From contig NZ_JAJEJR010000001.1 of the NCBI RefSeq assembly GCF_021390595.1, positions 1,612,001-1,676,000 of the forward strand: a stretch of DNA of 64,000 nt, given 5' to 3'. The position numbers and the translations under genes were made by a program. The stretch is from Paraburkholderia sp. HP33-1. GTDB lineage: Bacteria; Pseudomonadota; Gammaproteobacteria; Burkholderiales; Burkholderiaceae. The notes below the pieces were generated by a model that searched no databases, was not told the origin of the DNA, and was given only the letters and a program-made list of their open reading frames with translations. Positions 33,148 to 41,863 of the stretch are shown one piece after another; within the stretch, counting starts at the first letter, position 1, and each line of letters starts with the position of its first letter.

Positions 33148-34107
33148 ATGCCGCTGAATCCCACGATCGAGCAGGTGCTCGACATGATCGCGCGGGCGAA
33201 ACGCCCGCAATATCACCAGATGAGCCCGCAAGCGGCGCGCGCGTCGTACGAGAAAAGCGCGCCGATTCTCGAGATCGCGAGCGCGCCGATGTTCTCCGTC
33301 GAAGACCTGCGCGTGCCGACGCGCGACGGCGCGACGATCCGCGCGCGCCTCTACTTCCCGGTCGAGCCGAACTGGACCGAACCGATGCCGGCGTTCGTGT
33401 ACTACCACGGCGGCGGCTTCACGGTCGGCAGCGTCGATACGCACGATGCGCTGTGCCGGATGTTCGCGCGCGACGGCCAATGCGCGGTGCTGTCGGTCGA
33501 TTACCGGCTCGCGCCCGAGCACAAGTTTCCGACCGCGGTCGACGATGCTTTTGACGCGCTAGGCTGGCTGCACGAGCACGCGGCCGAATTCGGCATCGAC
33601 GGAGCGCGGCTCGCGGTGGGCGGTGATAGCGCGGGCGGCACGCTCGCGACGGTTTGCGCGGTGCTCGCGCGTGATGCCGGCATAGCGCTCGCGCTGCAAT
33701 TGCTGATCTATCCGGGCACGACCGGCCATCAGCAGACCGACTCGCATTCGCGCCTCGCCGACGGCTTCCTGCTGTCGGGCGACACGATCCAGTGGTTTTT
33801 CGAGCAATACATCCGCGACAGCGGCGATCGCGACGATTGGCGTTTCGCGCCGCTCGACGGCGAGCGCGGCGCGCCCGATTTTCGCGGCGTCGCGCCCGCG
33901 TGGATCGCGACCGCCGAATACGATCCGTTGAGCGACGAGGGCGATGCGTATGGGGAAAAGCTGCGCGCGCTCGGCAATTCGGTCACGCTCAAGCGCTACC
34001 CAGGCATGATCCACGAATTCTTCAAGATGGGCGGCTTCGTGCCCGAAGTCGCGCAAGCGCATGCGGATGCGGCGGCCGCGTTGCGCTCGGCATTCGGCAT
34101 CGGGTGA
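33148..34107 (+). CDS. Alpha/beta hydrolase, hormone-sensitive lipase family
   Basis: 319-residue esterase/lipase. The oxyanion motif YYHGGGFTVGS, nucleophile elbow GGDSAGGTLA, acid segment EYDPLSDEG and the catalytic His in MIHEFFKMGG identify the bacterial HSL (family IV) group. The RLAPEHKFP segment before the elbow is also typical. No signal peptide is seen, so it is cytoplasmic. It follows the SDR gene after 93 bp. An earlier ATG at 33118 would add ten residues. Confidence 0.9.
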   Translation: MPLNPTIEQVLDMIARAKRPQYHQMSPQAARASYEKSAPILEIASAPMFSVEDLRVPTRDGATIRARLYFPVEPNWTEPMPAFVYYHGGGFTVGSVDTHDALCRMFARDGQCAVLSVDYRLAPEHKFPTAVDDAFDALGWLHEHAAEFGIDGARLAVGGDSAGGTLATVCAVLARDAGIALALQLLIYPGTTGHQQTDSHSRLADGFLLSGDTIQWFFEQYIRDSGDRDDWRFAPLDGERGAPDFRGVAPAWIATAEYDPLSDEGDAYGEKLRALGNSVTLKRYPGMIHEFFKMGGFVPEVAQAHADAAAALRSAFGIG

Positions 34108-34153
34108 GGGCGCTTCTCGCGACGCGGTGAGCGGCTGGCCTGTGGCCGGACGA

Positions 34154-35020
34154 TCACGCCACGCTCATCCGGTCGCGCTCGACATTGAACGCGAAGCTGC
34201 GCTCGAAATCGCCGGGTCGCACGATCCGGTGCGAGCCGTTGTCGTCGCTGCGCTCGGCGATCGCGACGCCGATCACCTCGCCATACGCGGCGACGCGCAA
34301 AGCGGTGGTGCTGCGCGTGCCGTAATCCGGCGATTCGATGAATGCCGCTGACAGCACGCGTTCGCGCTCCAGCGAAATGCCGGTCGATGGCAATTCGTCA
34401 TCGCGCGCGAGGCGCGGATCGCGCATCAGATCGATCAGCCGTTCGAGCGGCGGCATCGCATCGCGCGCGAGCAAGGTGCCGAGCTCCGCACGCTTTCTGA
34501 CGAGCTTCGGCCATGCGGTATCGAGCACTGCGTTCGAGATGCCGTGCGTGCCCGGCGCGAGCAGCGCAGGGCCGCCGCTGGCGTTGACGCCGCCGCGATT
34601 GCAGTACCAGGCAAGCTCGCGACGCGTCCAGTCGCCGACCAGCAGATTGAAGCCGTTATAGATGTCGCCGGTTTGCGCGACGTGTTGCAGATACGCGAGC
34701 GGCGTCTCGTGCGGATGGCCGTCGGCGTCGCGCGCGGCGCTGGTCAGCCAGTCGCTGACGAGCGTGCCGCGGGTCGGCGCATCGGCGCGCATTTCGCCGG
34801 GCGCGCGGTAGTTGGTTAGCGCGGCGAAGCGGCCGTCGCGCGACAGCCCAAGCCACGTGCCGCCGCCGACGAGGTCGCGACCCGCCAGCACGTCCGGCGC
34901 GTCGCGCCACCAGCCGATCGGCTCGGCCGTGCGGCGGAAGAACTCGTCGCGATTCGCGGCGAGCGTGAACAGCGGACCGTCGAGCGCATCAGGTCGCCAG
35001 TCGAATACGATCAGGCACAT
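34154..35020 (-). CDS. NRDE (TANGO2-like) family protein
   Basis: 288-residue protein that begins with MCLIVFDWRPD and carries the family name motif in LAANRDEFF, followed by RDLVGGGTWLGLSRDGRFAALTNYR. The Cys2 at the N-terminus suggests an N-terminal nucleophile fold. The molecular role is not established; the human homologue TANGO2 is linked to lipid or heme handling. It converges on the hydrolase gene and follows ygfZ on the same strand, separated by a terminator. Confidence 0.88.
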   Translation of the reverse strand: MCLIVFDWRPDALDGPLFTLAANRDEFFRRTAEPIGWWRDAPDVLAGRDLVGGGTWLGLSRDGRFAALTNYRAPGEMRADAPTRGTLVSDWLTSAARDADGHPHETPLAYLQHVAQTGDIYNGFNLLVGDWTRRELAWYCNRGGVNASGGPALLAPGTHGISNAVLDTAWPKLVRKRAELGTLLARDAMPPLERLIDLMRDPRLARDDELPSTGISLERERVLSAAFIESPDYGTRSTTALRVAAYGEVIGVAIAERSDDNGSHRIVRPGDFERSFAFNVERDRMSVA

Positions 35021-35094
35021 CGGGAGCGTCTCCCGCTCAGAGCGTGGGGCTGCCGCCTTGTGCGGCAAAAATCGGACGAGAATAAAGCAGCCAA

Positions 35095-35122
35095 TAAAAA
35101 AACGGCGCTCGGTTGCGCCGCC
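35095..35122 (-). terminator. Intrinsic terminator after ygfZ (minus strand)
   Basis: Read on the minus strand, CGGCGC and GCGCCG form a GC-rich stem around a 6-base loop followed by six T. It lies 19 bp past the ygfZ stop and before the NRDE gene. Confidence 0.75.
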
Positions 35123-35140
35123 TTTTACCGTGCCTGACGA

Positions 35141-36205
35141 TCAGACCTCGGCCGGCAAGCCGTAGGGCAGCGTCAGGAAGCGCAGCGCGGGGCCGTCGGC
35201 CGCGCCGAGATGCACGCCGCCGCTCTCGAGCGCCATGAGCTTGATCTCGACCAGCAGATCGACGCCGCCCGCCTGCGCCGACGCCGCGTTGACGATCATT
35301 CCGCACGGCTGGCCCGGATCGTCCGAGTGGAACAGCTCGGTGCCGGGGCGGACCGTATCGAGCTCGCCCGCGACGTTGGCGAGCGACGTGCGCCGTTTGA
35401 TCGTGCCGCGATACTGACTGCGCGCGACCACTTCCTGACCTGGATAGCAGCCCTTGCGAAAATTGACCGCGCCGAGCACGTCGAAGTTGACCATTTGAGG
35501 CACGAATTGCTCGACGACCGGCTGCGTGATGCGCGGTTCGCCCGCGCGGATGTCGAGCCAGTCCCACACCGCCGGCGATACGCGCTTGAGCTTGCCGTCG
35601 AGCGACGGCAGCAGCGCTTCGACCTGCGCCTTCGGCCCGATCCACAGATAGCGCAGCCGCTCCAACGCATCCGGCACGCGGATCAGCGTGCCCGCCGTGC
35701 CGTCGACCTGCACGTGCACACCGTCGGGCAGCGCGTCGAACACGCCGGACAGCGCGCGGCGCACGTCGCCCGCGAGGCCGATCACCGTGAGTTCGCCGCT
35801 CGTATCGGCGAGCTTCGCCTTGGCGCGCAGCACGAACATGGACAGGCGCTTTTGCACCGCGGCCTGCACGTCTTTCGACACCAGCAGGCGGATCGTGTCG
35901 CCGCTGCGCCAGCACAGGAACGACGCGAGCAGCCGGCCCTTGGCCGAGCAGTAGCCGGCAAGGCGTGCGTTCGCGGCGTCGAGATGCTGGACGTCGTTGG
36001 TCAACTGGGCGTGCAGGAAGCTCGCCGCGTCGTCGCCGGTCGTGTCGATCACGCCGAACTGCGGTAGCGGCATGTAGGCGCCATGTTCTAGCACGGCGGC
36101 GAACTCTTCGGCCGACGGGCGCGGCAGCACCGGCAATGCGGCGGGCGCGGCGGCGGGAGCGTGAGCTGAGGCGTTGCCAGGTGCACTAACGAGCGGTGTG
36201 TTCAT
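35141..36205 (-). CDS. ygfZ: Folate-binding protein YgfZ (iron-sulfur enzyme maintenance)
   Basis: 354-residue GcvT-fold protein that supports assembly or repair of certain Fe-S enzymes through tetrahydrofolate. The diagnostic motif KGCYPGQEVVAR with the essential Cys is present, together with DAASFLHAQLTNDV and GYCSAKGRLLASF. The N-terminal 30 residues are Ala/Pro-rich and probably disordered. mltG, its expected divergent neighbour, is here displaced by a 2.2-kb island. Confidence 0.93.
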   Translation of the reverse strand: MNTPLVSAPGNASAHAPAAAPAALPVLPRPSAEEFAAVLEHGAYMPLPQFGVIDTTGDDAASFLHAQLTNDVQHLDAANARLAGYCSAKGRLLASFLCWRSGDTIRLLVSKDVQAAVQKRLSMFVLRAKAKLADTSGELTVIGLAGDVRRALSGVFDALPDGVHVQVDGTAGTLIRVPDALERLRYLWIGPKAQVEALLPSLDGKLKRVSPAVWDWLDIRAGEPRITQPVVEQFVPQMVNFDVLGAVNFRKGCYPGQEVVARSQYRGTIKRRTSLANVAGELDTVRPGTELFHSDDPGQPCGMIVNAASAQAGGVDLLVEIKLMALESGGVHLGAADGPALRFLTLPYGLPAEV

Positions 36206-36258
36206 GGATTCCGGGAACAGTCAATTCTGACTTTGGCTAGGGCAAACAGTCATTATAT

Positions 36259-36540
36259 TCAGTCCAACCCGGCCACGTTTTGCATGTCCCTGCTGAAATA
36301 AGGCTTTCGGAGAGCCTTATGCAGCAAGGTTTGCACGTTGTCACCCTTCGGTTGCGCCCATATTGTGGCCATGTTGGCGTGCTGTACCAGATGGTCAGGC
36401 GCAAGATGGGCATGCCGGAGAACGTACCAACTTGCCCAAGTATGGCGCACGTCGTGAAACCGGAAGTCCTCCGTCCCCGCGCGAGCACACTGCCGGTCCC
36501 ACTGCGCGCTGCACCAACTGGTCGTCGGGATCGGCTTGCC
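36259..36540 (-). pseudogene. Remnant of a phage-type tyrosine integrase (C-terminal part, internally deleted)
   Basis: Read on the minus strand, an open stretch contains [18 protein letters not shown] directly followed by VRHTWASW, the box II region of phage integrases with the HxxR pair. Next should come about 20 residues including LGGW. They are missing: WASWYVLR runs straight into [13 protein letters not shown], the segment around the nucleophile. The Tyr normally just before AHLAP is His. No N-terminal half and no start codon can be found. It is therefore a dead integrase, and marks the block up to mltG as a degraded integrative element. Confidence 0.75.
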
Positions 36541-36548
36541 GCATCTGA

Positions 36549-36737
36549 CTGAAAGATGCGGCGGCGAGCCTGACGAGAGGCACGCTGATCGACTACGTGT
36601 CTAGTGAGCTGAAGCAGACGCTGGCCTTCTGGTTTGGCATGACGGCCGCTGGCTTGTCGCAGACGCGTGCGATTACGCAGTTCGCAGTGTCGCCCGGGGC
36701 TGTGACCGATGACCCTGCTGCCGCGGACGAAAAGTAA
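36549..36737 (+). pseudogene. C-terminal fragment of an unidentified protein in the island
   Basis: A 62-codon open stretch with no start codon beyond the stop at 36546. It contains [20 protein letters not shown] and MTAAGLSQTRAITQFAVSPG, then an acidic tail and TAA. The composition looks like the end of a real small phage or plasmid protein, possibly membrane-associated, but I do not recognise the family. It reads towards the terminator at 36750. Confidence 0.35.
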
Positions 36738-36749
36738 ATGGACGACATG

Positions 36750-36779
36750 AAAAAGCCGACTTGCGAGGGTCGGCTTTTT
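36750..36779. terminator. Bidirectional terminator inside the island
   Basis: AAAAAGCCGAC at 36750-36760 pairs perfectly with GTCGGCTTTTT at 36769-36779 around an 8-base loop. It separates the plus-strand gene fragment from the minus-strand DUF4279 gene and can serve both. Confidence 0.88.
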
Positions 36780-36795
36780 CGTTTGGATGTCGATC

Positions 36796-37215
36796 CTAGC
36801 GGTACTCGTCAATCTCGACCGTGCCACCCATCGCTTCCATCATGGCGCGGATATCGTCCGGCACGTCGGGCACGCGGTCCCCAGCTTCGTTGTCCCAATA
36901 GCAGAAGAAGCGCATCTGCGCGCCGGTACGCTTGAGCAATTCCGGCAAATCCGATCGAGGCAGCGCCAAGCGCTCGACCAGATAGCGAAGATGAGGGCTT
37001 AGAAGGTCGCTCTGGATGTGCTCCTTACTTTGGATTCCCCACAGCCCAACACGAGCCGGAAACTCGCTAGTCTGACCAGACGGCGTGACGCGAAATTGCC
37101 CTTTCACGGTCTGCGTATCCGGCTCGACGCCAAAATAGTTTGTCCAGAATTCGGGCGGCTCCACGTCTTGATAGATAGAAAACGACGCGTGCGCACATTG
37201 ATAGGGAGATTTCAT
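36796..37215 (-). CDS. DUF4279 domain protein, possible immunity protein
   Basis: 139 residues, cytoplasmic, no signal peptide. The DUF4279 pattern is visible: HASFSIYQDVEPPEFWTNYF near the start, GLWGIQSKEHI in the middle, and MRFFCYWDNEAGDR then MEAMGGTVEIDEY at the end. The start was placed at MKSPYQ because GAGGAA sits at ideal distance and overlaps the stop codon of the upstream gene; a Met seven codons earlier has no such site. That stop/RBS overlap points to translational coupling. The immunity role is inferred from the gene order and from the toxin-like neighbour, not from sequence. A strong terminator follows. Confidence 0.65.
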   Translation of the reverse strand: MKSPYQCAHASFSIYQDVEPPEFWTNYFGVEPDTQTVKGQFRVTPSGQTSEFPARVGLWGIQSKEHIQSDLLSPHLRYLVERLALPRSDLPELLKRTGAQMRFFCYWDNEAGDRVPDVPDDIRAMMEAMGGTVEIDEYR

Positions 37216-37223
37216 TTTGTTCC

Positions 37224-37952
37224 TCACGGAGCCCAATTGTGCATGTTGTCGATAATCTCGCCATTGAACTCAACGTCTCCTCCGTCGTGCCAAATGACGT
37301 TATCGTCGCCGCGCAACCTGTAGAAGTACTTCATCGCGTGAATCATGTCACCGAATGTTTTCCGGTCGTAGCCGAGCATCCTGGCCGCATAGTTTTCCTT
37401 GTTCGTACTGGCCGCCAGTTCCTCCGCGTCGCCGTCCGGCATATCGGGCTGATAGTTGAACGGCTGCGCATTGTTCAGCGGCGTTGCAGGAGAAGCAGGC
37501 ACTGACGACGCGGATTGAGGCGACGTCACCGCGCTTGCCAGTGTGTCCGGCCTCGGAGAGTCATTCGCTCGCGCAGTGTACCTGCGCCGTTTCCGCTCTT
37601 CCTCGATATAGCGCTCGACGTCCTTCCGCGAAGGCACGAAAATCAGACTACCCCTTTCGATCTCGCGGCAGATTGCCCGAGCAACCTGCAGGTTGTTCAT
37701 CCTGTAGATGGGGGGACGCCCTGCATCATTCGTCCTCCCAAGCAGTCTACGCAGGTTATCCATTTCCACGGCGTCCGAGGTCCACGACTCCGGTCTCGCC
37801 CACCTCAGGAAGTCATCGCGAGCGGCCTGCAAGGCCTCCTGCAATTCGTCGTGCTCCTCGCGCGAAAGCTGCCCACCCACCCCGCGCCACCATGAGGCAA
37901 TGCGGAATCCCCACGCCTCCTTTATGTCCATGAAATTCCGGCTGAACCGCAT
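37224..37952 (-). CDS. Putative toxin-like protein of the ygfZ-mltG island
   Basis: 242 residues, not firmly recognised. Three parts can be seen. Residues 1-125 are charged and helical, ending in a segment with GSLIFVPSRKDVERYIEEER. Residues 126-180 are a Ser/Pro/Ala/Asn-rich linker. The last 60 residues form a compact domain with MLGYDRKTFGDMIHAMK, DDNVIWHDGGDVEFNG and IIDNMHNWAP. That short C-terminal block after a linker resembles the tip domains of polymorphic or contact-dependent toxins. No secretion marker (PAAR, RHS, VgrG) is present. The start ATG is preceded by GGAGTCGGG. It is coupled to the DUF4279 gene downstream. Confidence 0.55.
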   Translation of the reverse strand: MRFSRNFMDIKEAWGFRIASWWRGVGGQLSREEHDELQEALQAARDDFLRWARPESWTSDAVEMDNLRRLLGRTNDAGRPPIYRMNNLQVARAICREIERGSLIFVPSRKDVERYIEEERKRRRYTARANDSPRPDTLASAVTSPQSASSVPASPATPLNNAQPFNYQPDMPDGDAEELAASTNKENYAARMLGYDRKTFGDMIHAMKYFYRLRGDDNVIWHDGGDVEFNGEIIDNMHNWAP

Positions 37953-38303
37953 CCCGACTCCACGCCATTAGCTATTAGACCGGTCGCAAGGCTAGCAGGC
38001 AGCGACGGTATGGGAAATGGGCGGTGGATGATTCCGATGTCAAAGATGGTGCGGTCGCCGAAAGCACCTGGCACCTAACGCCGACACTCACACGCCGAAT
38101 CGAGGCCGGTCTGTCGGCTTTGATGCTCGTGAGGGTCTGATCTGGTAGGCCCATTGCTTCCTGTGCCGCTTGTGCCGGCTGTGGACGCCTACCTCGCCGC
38201 GCATGAGGTCGAGCGGCTCGATGTCGAAGCCAAGGGCGATTTCGGTGGTCAGCTGGCGGATCCCGATGCCAAGGGCGGCGATCTGCGCGAGCGGGCGGAG
38301 GGC
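37953..38303. other. Gene-poor part of the island
   Basis: No complete gene is seen. A 58-codon open stretch on the plus strand ending at 38309 reads VPAVDAYLAAHEVERLDVEA and then an acidic Gly/Asp-rich tail, with no convincing start or RBS; it may be the tail of a lost gene. No direct repeats that could be attachment sites were found by eye near 36210-36260 and 38400-38450. Confidence 0.4.
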
Positions 38304-38335
38304 TTGTGACCAAAGCGTGCCCACATCTATACAAT
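38304..38335 (+). promoter_or_regulatory. Possible promoter of mltG
   Basis: TTGTGA at 38304-38309 is followed after 18 bases by TATACA (within CTATACAAT), about 120 bp before the mltG start. It lies at the right border of the island, so the insertion may have brought or kept this promoter. Confidence 0.4.
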
Positions 38336-38451
38336 ACGGGGCGGAAAGGGTCTAAAAACCTGCAAATGGGCAAAGCCCCAAAGCTGATCGGTGCGAGACT
38401 TTTCCGTTAAAAATCAGTCTGTTGCAATCTAAACGCTAATTCTTTCCCGTC

Positions 38452-39462
38452 GTGACCCTCCTGAAGAAATGTTTCGTCGCCGGCGCACTTGTCGTTGTGC
38501 TGGCCGCGGCGGCCATCGCCGCCGGATATTACTGGGCCACCCGTCCGCTCGAATTGACCCCGGCGCAACTCGACGTCACCGTCAAACCGCACAGCAGCCT
38601 GCGCAGCGTCGCGCAGCAGCTCAATCGCGGCGGCGTGCCGGTCGAGCTCGAGCTGTTCATCGCGATGACGCGGCTACTGGGCCTGCAAAGCGAGCTGAAA
38701 TCCGGCAACTACGAGTTTAAAAGCGGCATTACGCCGTACGAGGTGCTGCAGAAAATCGCGCGCGGCGACGTCAACGAATACGTGGCGACGGTCATCGAGG
38801 GCTGGACCTTCAAGCATATGCGCGCCGAACTCGACGCGAATCCCGCGCTGAAGCACGACACGCTCGGCATGAGCGACGCCGATCTGATGAGCGCGATCGG
38901 CGCGCCGGAGGCGTCGATCGGCAACGGCGAGGGGCTGTTCTTCCCGGATACCTATCTGTTCGACAAGGACACGAGCGACCTCGACATCTACCGCCGCGCG
39001 TACCATCTGATGCGCGTGCGTCTGGACGAGGCGTGGCTCGCGCGCGCGCCGAACCTGCCGTACAAAACGCCGTACGACGCGCTGACGATGGCGTCGATCA
39101 TCGAAAAGGAAACCGGCAAGCCGTCCGACCGGCCGCTCGTCGCCGCGGTGTTCGCCAACCGTCTGCGCGCGGGCATGCCGCTGCAGACCGACCCGACCGT
39201 GATCTACGGGATGGGTGACGACTACGCTGGCCGCATCAGGAAGAAAGATCTCCAGACCGACACTCCCTACAATACCTACACCCGGACGGGCCTGCCGCCG
39301 ACGCCGATCTCGCTGCCTGGCGTCGCGTCGCTGCAGGCGGCGATGAACCCGGCGCAAAGCAGCGCGCTGTACTTCGTGTCGCGCGGCGACGGCAGCAGCA
39401 TCTTTTCTGACACCCTCGGCGAACACAACAAGGCCGTGGACAAATACATTCGAGGGCAATGA
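38452..39462 (+). CDS. mltG: Endolytic murein transglycosylase MltG
   Basis: Inner-membrane lytic transglycosylase that cuts nascent glycan strands and helps set their length. 336 residues with an N-terminal membrane anchor ([19 protein letters not shown]), a LysM-like region and the YceG catalytic domain. The catalytic Glu218 lies in SIIEKET. Further conserved parts are [12 protein letters not shown] and PPTPISLPG. The start is GTG with no clear Shine-Dalgarno sequence; no in-frame ATG is available. Its stop overlaps the tmk start. Confidence 0.95.
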   Translation: MTLLKKCFVAGALVVVLAAAAIAAGYYWATRPLELTPAQLDVTVKPHSSLRSVAQQLNRGGVPVELELFIAMTRLLGLQSELKSGNYEFKSGITPYEVLQKIARGDVNEYVATVIEGWTFKHMRAELDANPALKHDTLGMSDADLMSAIGAPEASIGNGEGLFFPDTYLFDKDTSDLDIYRRAYHLMRVRLDEAWLARAPNLPYKTPYDALTMASIIEKETGKPSDRPLVAAVFANRLRAGMPLQTDPTVIYGMGDDYAGRIRKKDLQTDTPYNTYTRTGLPPTPISLPGVASLQAAMNPAQSSALYFVSRGDGSSIFSDTLGEHNKAVDKYIRGQ

Positions 39463-40082
39463 TGGCGCGCGGCAAGTTCATCACGTTTGAAGGCATCGAC
39501 GGCGCGGGCAAGACCACCCATCTGGGCTGGTTCCGCGAACGGCTCGAGGCGAAGCTCGCGCCGAGCGGCCGCGCGGTGGTGATGACGCGCGAGCCGGGCG
39601 GCACGCCGCTCGGTGAGCAGATCCGCGAGATCGTGTTGCATCAGAAGATGGACCTCGAAACCGAGGCGTTGCTGATGTTCGCGCTGCGCCGCCAGCATCT
39701 GGCCGAGGTGATCGAGCCGGCGCTCGCGCGCGGCGACTGGGTGCTGTCGGACCGATTCACCGACGCGACCTTTGCGTACCAGGGCGGCGGCCGCGGCTTG
39801 CCGCGCGACAAGCTGGAGGCGCTCGAGCGCTGGGTGCAGGGCGGCTTCCAGCCGGATTTGACGGTGTTGTTCGATCTGCCGCCCGCCGTCGCGAACGAGC
39901 GGCGCAGCGCCGCGCGCAATCCGGATCGCTTCGAGAGCGAGTCGGCGGCGTTTTTCGAGCGCACGCGCGCCGAATACATGCGCCGCGCGGAAGAAGCGCC
40001 GCATCGATTCGCTATCATCGACTCTTCGCAAAGCATAGCTCGAATCCAGAAGAAACTTGAAGAATTGATTGCAATGCTTTGA
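39459..40082 (+). CDS. tmk: Thymidylate kinase
   Basis: Phosphorylates dTMP to dTDP. 207 residues. The P-loop is [11 protein letters not shown], the DR motif is in [19 protein letters not shown], and the LID region follows ([12 protein letters not shown]). The start ATG overlaps the mltG stop (ATGA), with a second ATG immediately after; either may be used. Operon order mltG-tmk-holB is standard. Confidence 0.97.
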   Translation: MMARGKFITFEGIDGAGKTTHLGWFRERLEAKLAPSGRAVVMTREPGGTPLGEQIREIVLHQKMDLETEALLMFALRRQHLAEVIEPALARGDWVLSDRFTDATFAYQGGGRGLPRDKLEALERWVQGGFQPDLTVLFDLPPAVANERRSAARNPDRFESESAAFFERTRAEYMRRAEEAPHRFAIIDSSQSIARIQKKLEELIAML

Positions 40083-40099
40083 TTTTAAGGCAATATAAT
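40065..40099 (+). promoter_or_regulatory. AT-rich internal promoter candidate before holB
   Basis: A perfect TATAAT at 40094-40099 has TTGCAA 19 bases upstream (40069-40074). The 96-bp gap between tmk and holB is strikingly AT-rich for this genome and contains the small dyad ATAAT-TTTTC-ATTAT. It could start a separate holB transcript. Confidence 0.4.
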
Positions 40100-40178
40100 T
40101 TTTCATTATGGTGGTGCGCGATATTCACAGAACACGTGAAGTAGTGCTTACAACTTATTGATTCAAAAAAGATAAACG

Positions 40179-41231
40179 ATGATCTATCCGTGGCAAGCCG
40201 ATGACTGGAACCGCCTGCAGCAACTGCGCGGCCACTGGCCGCACGCGTTGTTGCTGCATGGCCAGGCGGGCATCGGCAAGCTGCGCTTCGCGCAGCACCT
40301 CGCGCAGGGTCTTCTGTGCGAGGCGTCGCAGCCGAACGGCGAGCCGTGCGGTGCGTGCGTGGCCTGCAACTGGTTCATGCAGGGCAATCATCCCGACTAC
40401 CGCGTCGTCGTGCCGGAGGTGCTCGCTGCCGAAGTCGGTCCCGCGAACGCCACGAACGGCGCCGACGACAAGGCCGAAAAAACCGACAAGGCCGATGGCG
40501 ACGAAGGCAAGAAGACCCGCACGCCGAGCAAGGAAATCAAGATCGAACAGGTTCGCGGTCTACTCGACTTCGTCGGCGTCGGTTCGCATCGCGGTGGCGC
40601 ACGCGTGGTCGTGCTGTATCCGGCCGAGGCGCTCAACGTCGCGGCCGCCAATGCGCTACTGAAGACGCTCGAAGAACCGCCCGCGGGCGTCGTGTTCCTG
40701 ATGGTGTCGGCGCGTATCGACCGTTTGCTGCCGACCATCATCAGCCGCTGCCGTCAGTGGCCGATGAGCGTGCCCGCGTCGGACGCCGCCGCGCAATGGC
40801 TCACCGCGCAAGGCGTCAAAGACGCGCCCGCGCTGCTCGCCGAAGCGGGCGGCGCGCCGCTCGCCGCGCTCGCGCTCGCCAGCGACGAAAACCGCACGCT
40901 GCGCGACTGGACGCTCAAGCAGCTCGCGGCCGGTGCCGGGTGCGACGCATTCGCGTGCGGCGAGGCGCTGCAGAAGCTGCCGGTGCCGCTCGTGCTCGGC
41001 TGGCTGCAGCGCTGGATGTACGATCTGCTCGCACAGCGCACCGCAGGCTCGCCGCGATATTTCCCGCAGGCGTCGGCCGCGCTCACGCGCTGCGCCGCGC
41101 AGGCCGACGCCAATGCTTTCGCGCGCTTTCTGCGCACCGTCACCCGTCAGCGCGCCGTCGAGAACCATCCGTTGAACGCGCGGCTCGTGTTCGAGGAACT
41201 GTTTATCGGCTATCGCTCGCTGTTTGCGTGA
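40179..41231 (+). CDS. holB: DNA polymerase III subunit delta-prime
   Basis: Clamp-loader subunit. 350 residues. The P-loop-like [12 protein letters not shown], zinc-type cysteines in [26 protein letters not shown] and the SRC motif in [10 protein letters not shown] match HolB. Between about residues 88 and 122 there is an insert rich in Asp, Lys, Ala and Gly ([20 protein letters not shown]), probably a disordered loop. The gene follows tmk after an AT-rich spacer. Confidence 0.93.
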   Translation: MIYPWQADDWNRLQQLRGHWPHALLLHGQAGIGKLRFAQHLAQGLLCEASQPNGEPCGACVACNWFMQGNHPDYRVVVPEVLAAEVGPANATNGADDKAEKTDKADGDEGKKTRTPSKEIKIEQVRGLLDFVGVGSHRGGARVVVLYPAEALNVAAANALLKTLEEPPAGVVFLMVSARIDRLLPTIISRCRQWPMSVPASDAAAQWLTAQGVKDAPALLAEAGGAPLAALALASDENRTLRDWTLKQLAAGAGCDAFACGEALQKLPVPLVLGWLQRWMYDLLAQRTAGSPRYFPQASAALTRCAAQADANAFARFLRTVTRQRAVENHPLNARLVFEELFIGYRSLFA

Positions 41232-41277
41232 GCCGGCCGTAACGAATTCCGTCTTTTTTCATTCAAGCGAAGCCACC

Positions 41278-41793
41278 ATGAGCCTTTCCTACCGCGACGC
41301 CACGCTCGACGATCTGCCCGCGATCGTCGCCATCTACAATTCGACCGTTGCGTCGCGCCAGGTCACCGCTGACCTCGAGCCGGTCAGCGTCGAGAGCCGG
41401 CATGCGTGGTTTCATGCGCACGGCCCGCAGAAGCGGCCGCTGTGGGTCGTCGAGGATCCGCAGCAGGCGGGTCGCGTCATCGCATGGGTCAGCTTTTCCG
41501 ATTTTTATGGCCGTCCGGCCTATCAGCGCACCGCCGAAGTCAGCATCTATCTGGACGAAAGCGCGCGTGGCCAGGGCCTCGGCAAGCAACTGCTGGCCGA
41601 GGCGCTCGCGGCGGCACCCGGCCTTGGCATCGACACGGTGCTCGGCTTCGTGTTCGGTCACAATGAACCGAGCGTGCGACTGTTCCGCGGCTTCGGCTTC
41701 GATGCATGGGGCACGTTGCCGCGCGTCGCGGTGCTGGACGGCGTCGAGCGCGATCTGGTGATTCTCGGCAAGCGCCTCGCGCACGCCAGTTGA
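41278..41793 (+). CDS. GNAT family N-acetyltransferase, phosphinothricin acetyltransferase-like
   Basis: 171-residue acetyl-CoA dependent acetyltransferase. The acetyl-CoA site is [13 protein letters not shown] and the C-terminal motif is [22 protein letters not shown]. The beginning [21 protein letters not shown] is typical of the Pat/YncA branch, which acetylates phosphinothricin-like amino acids or methionine derivatives. The natural substrate is unknown. It sits between holB and tatD and is probably a passenger of that operon. Confidence 0.88.
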   Translation: MSLSYRDATLDDLPAIVAIYNSTVASRQVTADLEPVSVESRHAWFHAHGPQKRPLWVVEDPQQAGRVIAWVSFSDFYGRPAYQRTAEVSIYLDESARGQGLGKQLLAEALAAAPGLGIDTVLGFVFGHNEPSVRLFRGFGFDAWGTLPRVAVLDGVERDLVILGKRLAHAS

Positions 41794-41863
41794 GCAAGCT
41801 GTCCCAAGCGGCCTCGGGCACGGAACGGCCCGAGCGCCGGCCCACTTTTCGCAGGACCTGATC

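Noticed and set aside
38133..38309. 58-codon open stretch in the island on the plus strand
   Set aside because: Plausible codon use but no start, no RBS and no family; noted as possible gene tail only.
36206..38451. Attachment-site direct repeats at the island ends
   Set aside because: I compared both borders by eye and found only short chance matches such as AATTCT; a real search is needed.
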